From NCBI GenBank assembly GCA_016929195.1, contig JAFGJG010000162.1:1-41167 (forward strand): DNA of 41,167 bases, in the 5' to 3' direction. The translations under genes and the position numbers were made by a program. Origin of the DNA: Thermoleophilaceae bacterium (lineage in GTDB: Bacteria > Actinomycetota > Thermoleophilia > Solirubrobacterales > Thermoleophilaceae). Below are positions 22,650 through 30,238 of this stretch, piece after piece; the first letter of the stretch is position 1, and each line of letters begins with the position of its first letter. A model generated the notes under the pieces. It made no database searches. It was given only the letters and a program-made list of their open reading frames with translations, and was not told where the DNA came from.

Positions 22650-24148
22650 CCGCGCGCCTCCGCGTTCGCCGCCAGCGCGTCCACGAGCCCGTCGATGTCG
22701 TGCCGCTCGGCCTCCACGTCCACCCGCAGCCCGAGCTCGCGCGCGGTCGCGCTGGTCACCGGGCCGATCGAGACCACGCGGGCCCCGTCGGGTACGCGAC
22801 CGCCGGACTCGGTGAAGAAGCGCACGGTGGAGCTGGAGGTGAAGGTCACGTACGTGGCGCGCTCGAGCGCAGCGCGCACGTGGTCCGAGAGAGGCTCGGC
22901 GACGGTTTCGTAGAGCGCCACGTCGCTCACGCGCGCACCGCGCTCGCGCAGCGCGTCGGGGAGCACGTCGCGCGCCTCGGCGGCGCGCGCCACGAGCACC
23001 GCCCGACCCTCCACGGGAACCTCCTCCAGCGCCTCGGCGAGCGCCTCCGCGATCGAGCGCGTCGGCACGACGTCGGCGACGATCCCCGCGCTGCGCAGCT
23101 CGGCGGCGGTGCCCGGGCCGATGGCGGCCACCGTCGCGCCCGCGAGCGCCCGGGCGTCGCGCCCGGCGGTGGCGAGCGCCTCGAACAGGAGCCGCACGCC
23201 GTTCGGGCTCGTGAAGCAGACGAGCGCGTAGTCGCGGATGCGCGCGACCGCCTCGGTCACGTCCGCGTCCGCGAGCCGCGGCTCGATGCGGATCGCCGGC
23301 GCCTCGACCACCTCGGCGCCCAGGCCGGCGAGGCGGCGTGCCAGGCCGCTCGCCTGTGCGCGGGCGCGCGTCACCGCGACGACCTGGCCGTGGAGCGGGC
23401 GGCTCTCCAGCCACGCGAGTCGGTCGTGCATCGCCGCAGCCCGGCCCACCAGGGTCACGGCGGGGGGGCGCACCCCGGCGGCGGCCGCGCGCCCAGCGAT
23501 CTCGCCGAGTGTGCCCGTCACGGTGCGCTGGCCCGGCAGCGTGCCGCGCTCCACGACGGCGGCGGGCTCTGCCGCGTCGCGGCCGGCCGCCACGAGGCGC
23601 TCCGCCACGTCGCCCAGCCGCTTCACGCCCATGTAGAAGACGAGCGTCCCCGGGAAGCGGGCGAGCGCGTCCCAGTCGAGCGCGGACTCTGGCTTGTCCG
23701 GGTCCTCGTGAGCCGTGACGAAGGCGACGGCCGAGGACAGGTCACGGTGGGTCACGGGGATGCCCGCGTATGCGGGCGCCGCCACCCCGGCGGTCACCCC
23801 GGGGACGATCTCGAAGCGCACGCCGGCCGCCGCCAGTGCCTCGGCCTCCTCGCCGCCGCGCCCGAACACGAACGGGTCGCCGCCCTTGAGCCGGACCACG
23901 AGCTTTCCCTCGCCGCCCAGGCGCACCAGCTGCTCGTTGATCTGCTCCTGCGGCATCGCCGGGTCGCCCGGCCGCTTGCCCACGTAGCGCAGGTCCGCGT
24001 CGGGACGGGCACCGTCCAGCGCCCCCGCCGGGATCAGCCGGTCGTAGAGGATCGCGTCCGCGCGCTCGATCAGGTCGAGCGCGCGACGGGTGAGCAGCCC
24101 CGGGTCGCCGGACCCCGCGCCGACCAGGTACACCGTGCCGTCGGCCAC
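22646..24148 (-). CDS. Fused uroporphyrinogen-III methyltransferase / uroporphyrinogen-III synthase
   Basis: 500 residues. Domain 1 (about 1-245) is a SUMT (CobA) with VYLVGAGSGDPGLLT, YVGKRPGD, VRLKGGDPFVFGRGGEE and the GVTAGVAAPAYAGIPVTHRD stretch. Domain 2 (about 256-500) is HemD, seen in VVAVTRARAQASGLARRLAGLGAEVVEAPAI and YVTFTSSSTVRFF. HemD closes hydroxymethylbilane to uroporphyrinogen III; CobA methylates it twice to precorrin-2 for siroheme and cobalamin. The fusion puts the branch point of tetrapyrrole synthesis in one polypeptide. It lies 10 nt behind hemC. Confidence 0.95.
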   Translation of the reverse strand: MADGTVYLVGAGSGDPGLLTRRALDLIERADAILYDRLIPAGALDGARPDADLRYVGKRPGDPAMPQEQINEQLVRLGGEGKLVVRLKGGDPFVFGRGGEEAEALAAAGVRFEIVPGVTAGVAAPAYAGIPVTHRDLSSAVAFVTAHEDPDKPESALDWDALARFPGTLVFYMGVKRLGDVAERLVAAGRDAAEPAAVVERGTLPGQRTVTGTLGEIAGRAAAAGVRPPAVTLVGRAAAMHDRLAWLESRPLHGQVVAVTRARAQASGLARRLAGLGAEVVEAPAIRIEPRLADADVTEAVARIRDYALVCFTSPNGVRLLFEALATAGRDARALAGATVAAIGPGTAAELRSAGIVADVVPTRSIAEALAEALEEVPVEGRAVLVARAAEARDVLPDALRERGARVSDVALYETVAEPLSDHVRAALERATYVTFTSSSTVRFFTESGGRVPDGARVVSIGPVTSATARELGLRVDVEAERHDIDGLVDALAANAEARG

Positions 24149-24158
24149 GCCCGAAACG

Positions 24159-25022
24159 CTATTCCCCGAGCAGCTCTTCCGCGCCCGCGGCCAGCAGCCG
24201 GTCCGCCACCGCCCGCCCGAGGGCGGCCGGCTCCGACGCGTCGCCGGCGAGCGCGTCGCGGATCCACTGCGAGCCGTCGGGCATGCCCACGAAGGCGGCC
24301 AGCTCGAGCCCCTCGGCGGTGAGGCTCGCGAGCGCGCCCACCGGCGTGTGGCAGGTGGCGCCGAGCGTGGCCACGAGCGCGCGCTCCGCCAGCAGCGCGG
24401 CGAGCGCGTCGCGGTCGGTGAGCGCGGCGGCCCGCTCGGTGGTCGCCGCGTCGTTGGCGCGCGCCTCGAGTGCGAGGCAGCCCTGCCCCGCGGCGGGCAG
24501 CAGCAGCTCCGTCCCGACGGGCGCCCCCTCGTCCCCGCGGCCGAGGCGGTCGAGCCCCGCGCGGGCCAGCACGATCGCGTCGAGGCCCTCCTCGCCCAGC
24601 TTGCGCAGGCGCGTGTCCACGTTCCCCCGCAGCTCCCGCACCTCGAGGTCCGGCCGCGCCGCGAGCAGCTGGGAGCGGCGGCGCAGGCTGCTCGTCCCGA
24701 CGGAGGCGCCCTCGCGGAGCCCGTCGAGCGAGCCGGCGCCGCAGACGGCGTCGCGCGGGTCCGCGCGCTCCGGCACGCCGACGATGGCGAGGCCGTCGGG
24801 CAGGTCCGCGGGCACGTCCTTGGCCGAGTGCACCGCGAGGTCCACGTCCCCGGCGAGCAGCGCCTCCTCGATCTCCTTCACGAAGCGCGACTTGTCGCCG
24901 TTCGCCCGCCGGTCGCCGCTCGTGGTGATCGGGACCAGCTCCACGTCCCCGCCCAGCCGGCCGGCGACCAGCCGTGCCTGAGCGAGCGCGAGCGCGCTGC
25001 CGCGCGTGCCGAGCCGGATCAC
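24159..25022 (-). CDS. hemC: Porphobilinogen deaminase (hydroxymethylbilane synthase)
   Basis: 287 residues from GTG 25022. N-terminal IRLGTRGSALALAQA, HSAKDVP (65-71, catalytic Asp69 equivalent region), GTSSLRRRSQLL, LRGNVDTRLRKL, and Cys224 in GATCHTPVGA, which carries the dipyrromethane cofactor. It polymerises four porphobilinogens to hydroxymethylbilane. Starts inside the hemA stop (GTGA), so translation is coupled. Confidence 0.96.
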   Translation of the reverse strand: MIRLGTRGSALALAQARLVAGRLGGDVELVPITTSGDRRANGDKSRFVKEIEEALLAGDVDLAVHSAKDVPADLPDGLAIVGVPERADPRDAVCGAGSLDGLREGASVGTSSLRRRSQLLAARPDLEVRELRGNVDTRLRKLGEEGLDAIVLARAGLDRLGRGDEGAPVGTELLLPAAGQGCLALEARANDAATTERAAALTDRDALAALLAERALVATLGATCHTPVGALASLTAEGLELAAFVGMPDGSQWIRDALAGDASEPAALGRAVADRLLAAGAEELLGE

Positions 25023-26365
25023 CCGGAGCGCTTGCGGCGGCGCGGCGCGAGCTCGGTGACCTCGGCGCCCTGAGACTCGTCGCCCGGCTCCGGAGCGAGG
25101 TCGAGCGCGAACAGGTCGCGCAGCGCGTGCACGTACCTGTACGAGTCGTGCTCGCCGGCGCTGTCCTTCAGGCGCAGGGTGGGGTCGTGGAGTATGCGGC
25201 TGACGACCGCGCGCGCCATCGCCTCGAGCCGCTCGCGGTCGGCGGGCGAGACGCTCTCCCAGCGCGAGCTGTTCTCGCGCAGGACCTGGTCGACGATCTC
25301 CTCGCCGCGCTGCCGCAGCGCCGAGATGGTCGGGAGCACGTCGAGCGAGGTCAGCCAGCGCTCGAAGCGCTCGACCTCCTGGCGGACGAGCACGCGCGCC
25401 TCGGCGGCCTCGGCCTCGCGGGCGCCCATGTTGCGCATGACCTCCTGCTGAAGGTCGTCCATGTCGTAGAGGGCGATGCCCGGGCAGTCGCGCGCCTCCG
25501 GGTCGATGTCGCGCGGCACGGCGAGGTCGAGCAGCACGAGCGGGCGGTTCACACGCCTGCTCGCGACGAGCGCGAGCTCCTCGAGCCCGACGATCTGGTG
25601 AGGCGCGCCGGTCGAGCTGACGACGATGTCGGCCTCCTCGAGCTCCGCGGGAAGGTCGTCGAAGCTCACGGCCTGGCCGCCGTAGCGCTGCGCCAGGCCC
25701 AGCGCGCGGTCGTAGCGGCGGTTGGCCACGAACACGGTGCGCACGCCGCGGTCGCGCAGCGCGCGCGCCGTGAGCTCGGCGTTCTCGCCGGCCCCGATCA
25801 CGAGCACGCGCCGGTTCTCGAGGTCGCCGAGGAAGCCCGCTGCGAGCGACACGGCCACGGAGGACACCGACACGTTCGCGCGCGCCACGGAGGTCTCGCT
25901 GCGGGCGCGCTTGCCGGCGGCCAGCGCGTCGCGGAACAGCCGGTTCGACACGGGGCCGGTCGCGCCCTCCACGAGCGCCAGCTCGTAGGCGCGCTTCACC
26001 TGGCCCTGGATCTCGGCCTCGCCGACGATCATCGAGTCGAGGCCCGCCGCCACCGAGAACAGGTGCTCCACGACGGCGCGCCCGCGGAGCGAGTAGATCG
26101 CGCCCATCAGCTCGGTCGGGCGGATGCCCGCCTGGCGGGCGAGCACGCCGAGGGCGGCGCTCTCGGCCTCGACCGGATCCGCTGCCACCAGGTAGAGCTC
26201 CGTGCGGTTGCACGTGGACACCGCCACGGCCTCGTGCACGGCCGGCTCGTCGGTGAGCTCGGCGAGCACGCGCGTGGACCGGCCCTCCGGTAGCGCCAGC
26301 CGCTCGCGGAGCGCGAGCGGGGCCGTCTTGTGCGAGACGCCGAGCGCGAGCAGCTCGCCCGTCAC
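25019..26365 (-). CDS. hemA: Glutamyl-tRNA reductase
   Basis: 448 residues from GTG 26365. N-terminal LALGVSHKTAPLALRERLALP and STCNRTELYLV with catalytic Cys52, NADPH-binding VLVIGAGENAELTARAL, and the C-terminal dimerisation helices. It makes glutamate-1-semialdehyde, the first committed step of C5-pathway heme synthesis. The GTG overlaps the ccmD stop. The C-terminal 30 residues are charged and variable. hemL and hemB are not in this window. Confidence 0.96.
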   Translation of the reverse strand: MTGELLALGVSHKTAPLALRERLALPEGRSTRVLAELTDEPAVHEAVAVSTCNRTELYLVAADPVEAESAALGVLARQAGIRPTELMGAIYSLRGRAVVEHLFSVAAGLDSMIVGEAEIQGQVKRAYELALVEGATGPVSNRLFRDALAAGKRARSETSVARANVSVSSVAVSLAAGFLGDLENRRVLVIGAGENAELTARALRDRGVRTVFVANRRYDRALGLAQRYGGQAVSFDDLPAELEEADIVVSSTGAPHQIVGLEELALVASRRVNRPLVLLDLAVPRDIDPEARDCPGIALYDMDDLQQEVMRNMGAREAEAAEARVLVRQEVERFERWLTSLDVLPTISALRQRGEEIVDQVLRENSSRWESVSPADRERLEAMARAVVSRILHDPTLRLKDSAGEHDSYRYVHALRDLFALDLAPEPGDESQGAEVTELAPRRRKRSG

Positions 26366-26523
26366 TCTTCGTTCTCCAAGAACTCGTTCAGCTCGGTCAC
26401 CTGCCGGTCGATGCGCGCGATCTTCGCCGCGATGATCGCGACGTAGATCACCAGCAGCGCCACGAACACCACGTAGGCGCCCGCCACGTACTTACCGGCC
26501 TCGTCGAGCGGGAGGGCGGGCAT
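26362..26523 (-). CDS. ccmD: CcmD-like small membrane protein
   Basis: 53 residues: a short polar N-terminus (PALPLDEAGKY), one membrane segment (about 13-35) and a charged C-terminal helix (RIDRQVTELNEFLENEE). Size, single helix and position directly after ccmC match CcmD, which helps release holo-CcmE from the CcmABC complex. Sequence conservation in this family is low, so the call rests on context. Start overlaps the ccmC stop (TGATG) and its stop overlaps the hemA start. Confidence 0.8.
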   Translation of the reverse strand: MPALPLDEAGKYVAGAYVVFVALLVIYVAIIAAKIARIDRQVTELNEFLENEE

Positions 26524-27224
26524 CAGGCCACCGCCGCGGGTTGGCGTTCCGCCAGCCGGCGGCGGAGGCGCTTGAGCTCGGCGGACGCGTGCTTGGCGGT
26601 CAGCTCGAGCTTCCAGAGGGTCACGAACAGGCAGGCCATCGCGGCCAGGGAGACGAGGAAGGTGAGGCGCATCTCGCCGGGCAGCGAGCCGCCGGTCTGC
26701 GACAGCACGCGCGGGTGCGTGTAGGCCTCGGCCAGGCGCACGGCCACGAAGTTGAGCGGCACGAACGCGCCCGCGGTGATCGCGAAGACGGACGAGTAGC
26801 GCGCCTGGCGCTCGGGGTCGTCGATCGAGAAGCGCAGCGGGTAGTAGACGCAGTAGAGGAGGAACACGACGAGGAACGAGACCAGCACGGGCTCGTCCCA
26901 GACCCACCAGTGGCCCCACGACGCGCGCGCCCAGATGGCGCCGGTGATCAACACTCCGAGCCCGAGGATGATCGACATGTGGATCGCCACGTAGGAGCGC
27001 ATGTCCCACGCGGGGTCCCCGGAGCGCAGGTGGCGGATGGCCATGATCCCGCCCGCGACGAACCCGCAGAGCGCGACGATCGCCATCGGCACGTGCACGT
27101 AGAAGATCTTCTGGACGAAGCCCTGGTCGGCGTCGTTCGGCGCATAGAAGAACACCAGCGCGAACGCGGTCACGAGCAGCACTGCGCTGGCCGCTGCGAG
27201 CGGCTTCAAGCCCTTCGAGTACAT
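26523..27224 (-). CDS. ccmC: Heme-handling cytochrome c maturation protein CcmC
   Basis: 233 residues, six membrane segments. The tryptophan-rich heme-binding motif WGHWWVWDEP (103-112) and flanking histidines (FYVHVP, His44; AYTHPR) are the family signature. It presents heme to the chaperone CcmE. A C-terminal basic helical tail (LKRLRRRLAERQ) reaches the cytoplasm. Start overlaps the ccmB stop (TGATG). Confidence 0.95.
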   Translation of the reverse strand: MYSKGLKPLAAASAVLLVTAFALVFFYAPNDADQGFVQKIFYVHVPMAIVALCGFVAGGIMAIRHLRSGDPAWDMRSYVAIHMSIILGLGVLITGAIWARASWGHWWVWDEPVLVSFLVVFLLYCVYYPLRFSIDDPERQARYSSVFAITAGAFVPLNFVAVRLAEAYTHPRVLSQTGGSLPGEMRLTFLVSLAAMACLFVTLWKLELTAKHASAELKRLRRRLAERQPAAVA

Positions 27225-27898
27225 CAGTCCTCGAGCAGGTAGTCGAAGACGGCTACGGAGAGAAGCACGAAGACCACATCGTAAAGCGTGAGCAGCCCCA
27301 GCCAGCGCCCCAGGTCCTCCGGGCCCTGCTCCTGGCGGAAGAGCGGCTCGGTCGCCTGGGCGCAGGAGATGAGGAGCGGCACCAGCAGCGGGAGCAGCAG
27401 GAGCGGCGCCGTCAGCTCGCGTGCGCGGCTCTCCGCGGCCAGCGCGCCCACGAGCGCGCCCACCGCCGCCACCCCCAGGTTCCCCAGCATCAGGATCGCG
27501 AGCAGCTCCGGCAGAGCCCCGCCCAGACCGGGCCCGAGCAGCAGGATCGCGAACGCCGGCACCGCCACGATCTCCACCGCCACCAGGAAGAGCAGCAGGC
27601 CGGCGGCCTTGGCGAGGAACAGCGCGGTGCGGTCCACCGGGGCGAGCAGCAGCGCGTCCACGCCGCCCTGCTCGCGCTCGGCCGCGTACAGGCGCGACAC
27701 CCCGATCACCGACGCGAGCAGCAGCGTCACCCAGAGGACGCCGGACGCGAGATCCCCGTCGAGCGAGTCGCGGTCTAGCCCGAAGTGGAACAGCACGTAG
27801 ACGGTCAGCGTGAACAGGGTCATCGCCGGCACGGACTCCTTCGTGCGGAGCTCGAGCCGCAGGTCCTTGCGCAGGATGGTCCCGGCCGTGCGGATCAC
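27224..27898 (-). CDS. ccmB: Heme exporter/cytochrome c maturation protein CcmB
   Basis: 224 residues, six hydrophobic segments. ILRKDLRLELRTKESVPAMTLF at the N-terminus and RLYAAEREQGGVDALLLAPVDR in the first loop are characteristic of CcmB, the permease partner of the CcmA ATPase. Overlaps ccmA by 4 nt. Together they drive release of holo-CcmE. ccmE, ccmF and ccmH are not in the window. Confidence 0.95.
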   Translation of the reverse strand: MIRTAGTILRKDLRLELRTKESVPAMTLFTLTVYVLFHFGLDRDSLDGDLASGVLWVTLLLASVIGVSRLYAAEREQGGVDALLLAPVDRTALFLAKAAGLLLFLVAVEIVAVPAFAILLLGPGLGGALPELLAILMLGNLGVAAVGALVGALAAESRARELTAPLLLLPLLVPLLISCAQATEPLFRQEQGPEDLGRWLGLLTLYDVVFVLLSVAVFDYLLED

Positions 27899-28563
27899 GA
27901 GTAGAGCGCCCGCGCCTCGGCCGCCTGCACCGAGCCGGCCAGCACCTGGCGCCCGTCCTTCAGCCCCACGGCCAGGTCCGAGTCGGCCAGCCCGCCCTCG
28001 ATGTCGTGCGTGACCAGGACGCGGGTGCGCCCGGAGCCGCGCCCCACGAGCGGCTCGAGCAGCTCGGTCGCCGCCGGGTCGAGGCCCGCGCGCGGCTCGT
28101 CGAGCAGGACGAGCGCCGGGTCGTGCAGGACCGCGCGGGCGGTGGCGAGCCGCTGCACCATGCCGCGCGACAGCTCGGCGATCGGCTCGTCCGCGCGCCG
28201 CTCCATGCCGACGGCCTCCAGCAGCTCGGTCACCCGCTCGTCGCCGACTCCGTGCAGCCGCGCGTGGTAGCGGAGGTTCTCGCGGCCGGTCAGGTCGCGG
28301 TAGAGGAGCGGGTCGTGCCCGAGGTAGCCGACCAGCCTGGGAAGGCGCCAGCGCTCGCCGGGCAGCTCGGCGCCAAGCACGCGCACCGTGCCGGCGTGCG
28401 GTCGCAGCAGGCCGGAGAGGACGCGCAGGAGCGTGGTCTTGCCGGCGCCGTTCGCGCCGAGCACGACGAGCGTCTGGCCCGCCTCGACGGTCACGCTCAC
28501 GCCGGCGAGCGCGGCGCGCTCGCCATAGCGCCGCTCCAGCCCGTCGAGCTCGATCGCCGGCAT
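27895..28563 (-). CDS. ccmA: ABC-type ATPase of cytochrome c maturation CcmA
   Basis: 222 residues from ATG 28563. Walker A GANGAGKT (36-43), Q-loop region YLGHDPLLYRDLTGRENL, signature LSRGM, Walker B LVLLDEP, D-loop and H-switch TH. First gene of the cofactor operon. A longer upstream frame exists but is antisense to the divergent VOC remnant. A TAGCCT box inside a 12-bp palindrome lies 10 nt before the ATG. Confidence 0.95.
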   Translation of the reverse strand: MPAIELDGLERRYGERAALAGVSVTVEAGQTLVVLGANGAGKTTLLRVLSGLLRPHAGTVRVLGAELPGERWRLPRLVGYLGHDPLLYRDLTGRENLRYHARLHGVGDERVTELLEAVGMERRADEPIAELSRGMVQRLATARAVLHDPALVLLDEPRAGLDPAATELLEPLVGRGSGRTRVLVTHDIEGGLADSDLAVGLKDGRQVLAGSVQAAEARALYS

Positions 28564-28572
28564 TGCCGGCGG

Positions 28573-28584
28573 GAGGCTAGCCTC
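28573..28584. promoter_or_regulatory. 12-bp palindrome with two overlapping -10 boxes
   Basis: GAGGCTAGCCTC is a perfect palindrome in the 27-nt gap between ccmA (-) and the VOC remnant (+). It contains TAGCCT on both strands: 28578-28583 (+), 7 nt before GTG 28591, and 28579-28574 (-), 10 nt before ATG 28563. Both fit TANNNT -10 boxes. The two promoters would be mutually exclusive. Confidence 0.55.
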
Positions 28585-28590
28585 AGCACC

Positions 28591-28761
28591 GTGAGCGGGC
28601 TCGTGGGGATCAACCACGTGGCGCTGGAGGTGGGCGATCTCGACGAGGCGCTCGGCCTGGACTTCCGGGACCCGTGGGGCAACCACGTGCAGCTCGTCGA
28701 GTACGCGTGGATCCAGCTCACGAAGACGCCCGCCGGGCGCAGGAAGGGCCTCGGTGGCTGA
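28591..28761 (+). pseudogene. Internally deleted VOC/glyoxalase-family gene
   Basis: 56 codons. The first 22 (LVGINHVALEVGDLDEAL) are the beginning of a VOC domain; these run straight into LDFRDPWGNHVQLVEYAWIQLTK, the last strand of the same fold. The middle 60-70 residues expected of a VOC domain are missing without a frameshift. The product cannot form the complete metal-binding barrel. It has a leaderless promoter and overlaps the next gene by 8 nt, so it may persist as a translated leader for it. Confidence 0.75.
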
Positions 28762-29155
28762 GGACGCCGTCGCGGCGATCCGCCGCGTCTACGACGAGTG
28801 GGGGCGAGGCAACTGGCGCCCCCGATGGGAGATCTACGCGGACGACATGGAGTGGGGCTGGTCCGACGAGTTCCCCGGGCTGGCGGGCGTCTACCACGAT
28901 CCCGCCGAGCGCAACGAGCGCCTCCGCGAGTGGTTGAGCCCGTGGGAGCACTGGCGCTGCGAGGCGGAGGACTTCGTGGTGAAGGGCGAGTACGTGGTCG
29001 CGCTCTGCCGCTACCGCGGCACGGGCAAGGGCAGCGGCGCCGTCGTGGACGAGGAGGGCGCCCACCTCTGGCAGCTGCGCGGCGGGAAGGTCATTCGCCT
29101 GGTCGTCTACGCCGACCGGGCGAAAGCCCTGGCCGAGGCCGGCGTGGCGGTCTAG
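28754..29155 (+). CDS. SnoaL-like (NTF2-fold) protein
   Basis: 133 residues from GTG 28754. AAIRRVYDEWGRGNWRPRWEIYADDMEWGWSDE, then ERLREWLSPWEHWRCEAEDFVVKGEYVVALCRYRGTGKGSG and LWQLRGGKVIRLVVYADRAKALAEAG match the NTF2/SnoaL-like fold, Trp-rich in its pocket. Coupled to the VOC remnant by an 8-nt overlap. Ligand and role unknown. Confidence 0.85.
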   Translation: MAEDAVAAIRRVYDEWGRGNWRPRWEIYADDMEWGWSDEFPGLAGVYHDPAERNERLREWLSPWEHWRCEAEDFVVKGEYVVALCRYRGTGKGSGAVVDEEGAHLWQLRGGKVIRLVVYADRAKALAEAGVAV

Positions 29156-29309
29156 CCGCGGAAGTGTCCTGCCCTGTGGTTGCTCTGCAACCGGAAGTCA
29201 GGACACTTCCTCCCCGCGGCGCACAGGAGGCGCGAACTGCGGCAGCGAGGGGGTGCCGGGTCGACCGTCCCGCGGCACCTCTCAGTGCGTCGTTCTCGCT
29301 TGGCCCGGG
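29156..29309. terminator. Convergent intergenic region with two hairpins
   Basis: 154 nt between the SnoaL-like gene (+) and mog (-). It holds the nested palindrome at 29160-29210 and a second inverted repeat, GGTGCCG (29252-29258) with CGGCACC (29273-29279), 30 nt beyond the mog stop. The latter is a reasonable Rho-independent-like terminator for the moco operon, without a strong U-tract. Confidence 0.45.
29160..29210. repeat. Nested 51-nt palindromic element
   Basis: Outer arms GGAAGTGTCCTG (29160-29171) and CAGGACACTTCC (29199-29210) are perfectly complementary. Inside them GGTTGC (29178-29183) and GCAACC (29187-29192) form a second stem with a 3-nt loop. The right outer arm can alternatively pair with GGAAGT (29193-29198). 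It resembles a REP-like or miniature mobile palindrome; one copy is seen here. Confidence 0.6.
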
Positions 29310-29768
29310 CTAGCGCTCGAGAGTGGCCGCCGCGTGCTGGATCGTCGGCTCGACGACCGGCCACGACTGCCCGATCGCCTTCGGGTTCCCGGGGAAGTTC
29401 ACGACCAGCGTCCGGCCGCGGATCCCGGAGATCCCGCGCGTGAGGATCCCCAGCGGGGTGTGTCCGCGCGAGTCGGCGCGGATGGCCTCGGCGTACCCCG
29501 GCGCCTCGCGGTCGATCACGTCGAGCGTCGCCTCGGGCGTCACGTCGTCGGGCGTGAGCCCGGTGCCGCCGGTCGTGAAGACGAAGCGGGCGCCGCCGTC
29601 GGCGAGCCTGGCGATCGCCTCCCCGATCGCCGCGCGATCGTCGGACACGGTCTCGTGCACGGCCTCGAGGCCCGCCGACTCGCAGAGCTCCAAGAGCGCC
29701 GGTCCCGAGCGATCCTCGCCCTCGCCGCGAGCGAGCGAGGTGGACACGGTCAGCACCGCGGCCCTCAC
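29310..29768 (-). CDS. Molybdopterin adenylyltransferase family (MoaB/Mog)
   Basis: 152 residues from GTG 29768. [40 protein letters not shown] and [16 protein letters not shown] are the MoCF-domain signatures. It adenylates molybdopterin before metal insertion. Overlaps moaC by 4 nt. Whether it is MoaB- or Mog-type cannot be decided from sequence alone. Last gene of the siroheme/moco cluster. Confidence 0.92.
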   Translation of the reverse strand: MRAAVLTVSTSLARGEGEDRSGPALLELCESAGLEAVHETVSDDRAAIGEAIARLADGGARFVFTTGGTGLTPDDVTPEATLDVIDREAPGYAEAIRADSRGHTPLGILTRGISGIRGRTLVVNFPGNPKAIGQSWPVVEPTIQHAAATLER

Positions 29769-30238
29769 CCGGGGCGCCGCCAGTCGCTCTTCCCGCCGGT
29801 CTTCTCGACCAGCCCGAGGCCGGTGATCTCCACGCCGCGCTCCAGGCCCTTGACCATGTCGTAGATCGTGAGGGCGGCGACCGACGCGGCCGTCATCGCC
29901 TCCATCTCGACCCCGGTCGGCCCGGTGGTGCGCGCCTCGGCGCTGATGTCCACGCGCCCGTCCGCGACCTCGATGCGCACGTCGACGAACGACAGCGCGA
30001 GCGGGTGGCAGAGGGGGATCAGCTCGGCGGTGCGCTTGGCCGCCTGGATCCCGGCGATCCGGGCGGTGCCGAGCACCTCGCCCTTCGGGCCGTCCCCGCG
30101 GGCCACCGCGGCGGCAGTCTCGGGCGCCATCAGCACGGCCGCCCGGGCCACGGCCCGGCGCTCGGTCGCCTCCTTGCCCCCCACGTCGACCATCCGGGCG
30201 CGCCCGGCTTCGTCGAGATGTGTGAGCTCGTCAGGCAG
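29765..30238 (-). CDS. moaC: Cyclic pyranopterin monophosphate synthase; probable CTG start
   Basis: MoaC motifs are clear: [24 protein letters not shown] and [31 protein letters not shown]. It converts the MoaA product to cPMP. The first canonical start, ATG 30193, is the internal Met of MVDV and would delete the conserved segment [11 protein letters not shown], which is encoded in frame just upstream and matches the start of known MoaC proteins (LTH...MVDV). No ATG, GTG or TTG precedes it before the frame closes. CTG 30238 gives 157 residues, the normal family length, and overlaps the upstream stop in CTGCCTGA. I place the start there. Confidence 0.88.
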   Translation of the reverse strand: MPDELTHLDEAGRARMVDVGGKEATERRAVARAAVLMAPETAAAVARGDGPKGEVLGTARIAGIQAAKRTAELIPLCHPLALSFVDVRIEVADGRVDISAEARTTGPTGVEMEAMTAASVAALTIYDMVKGLERGVEITGLGLVEKTGGKSDWRRPG

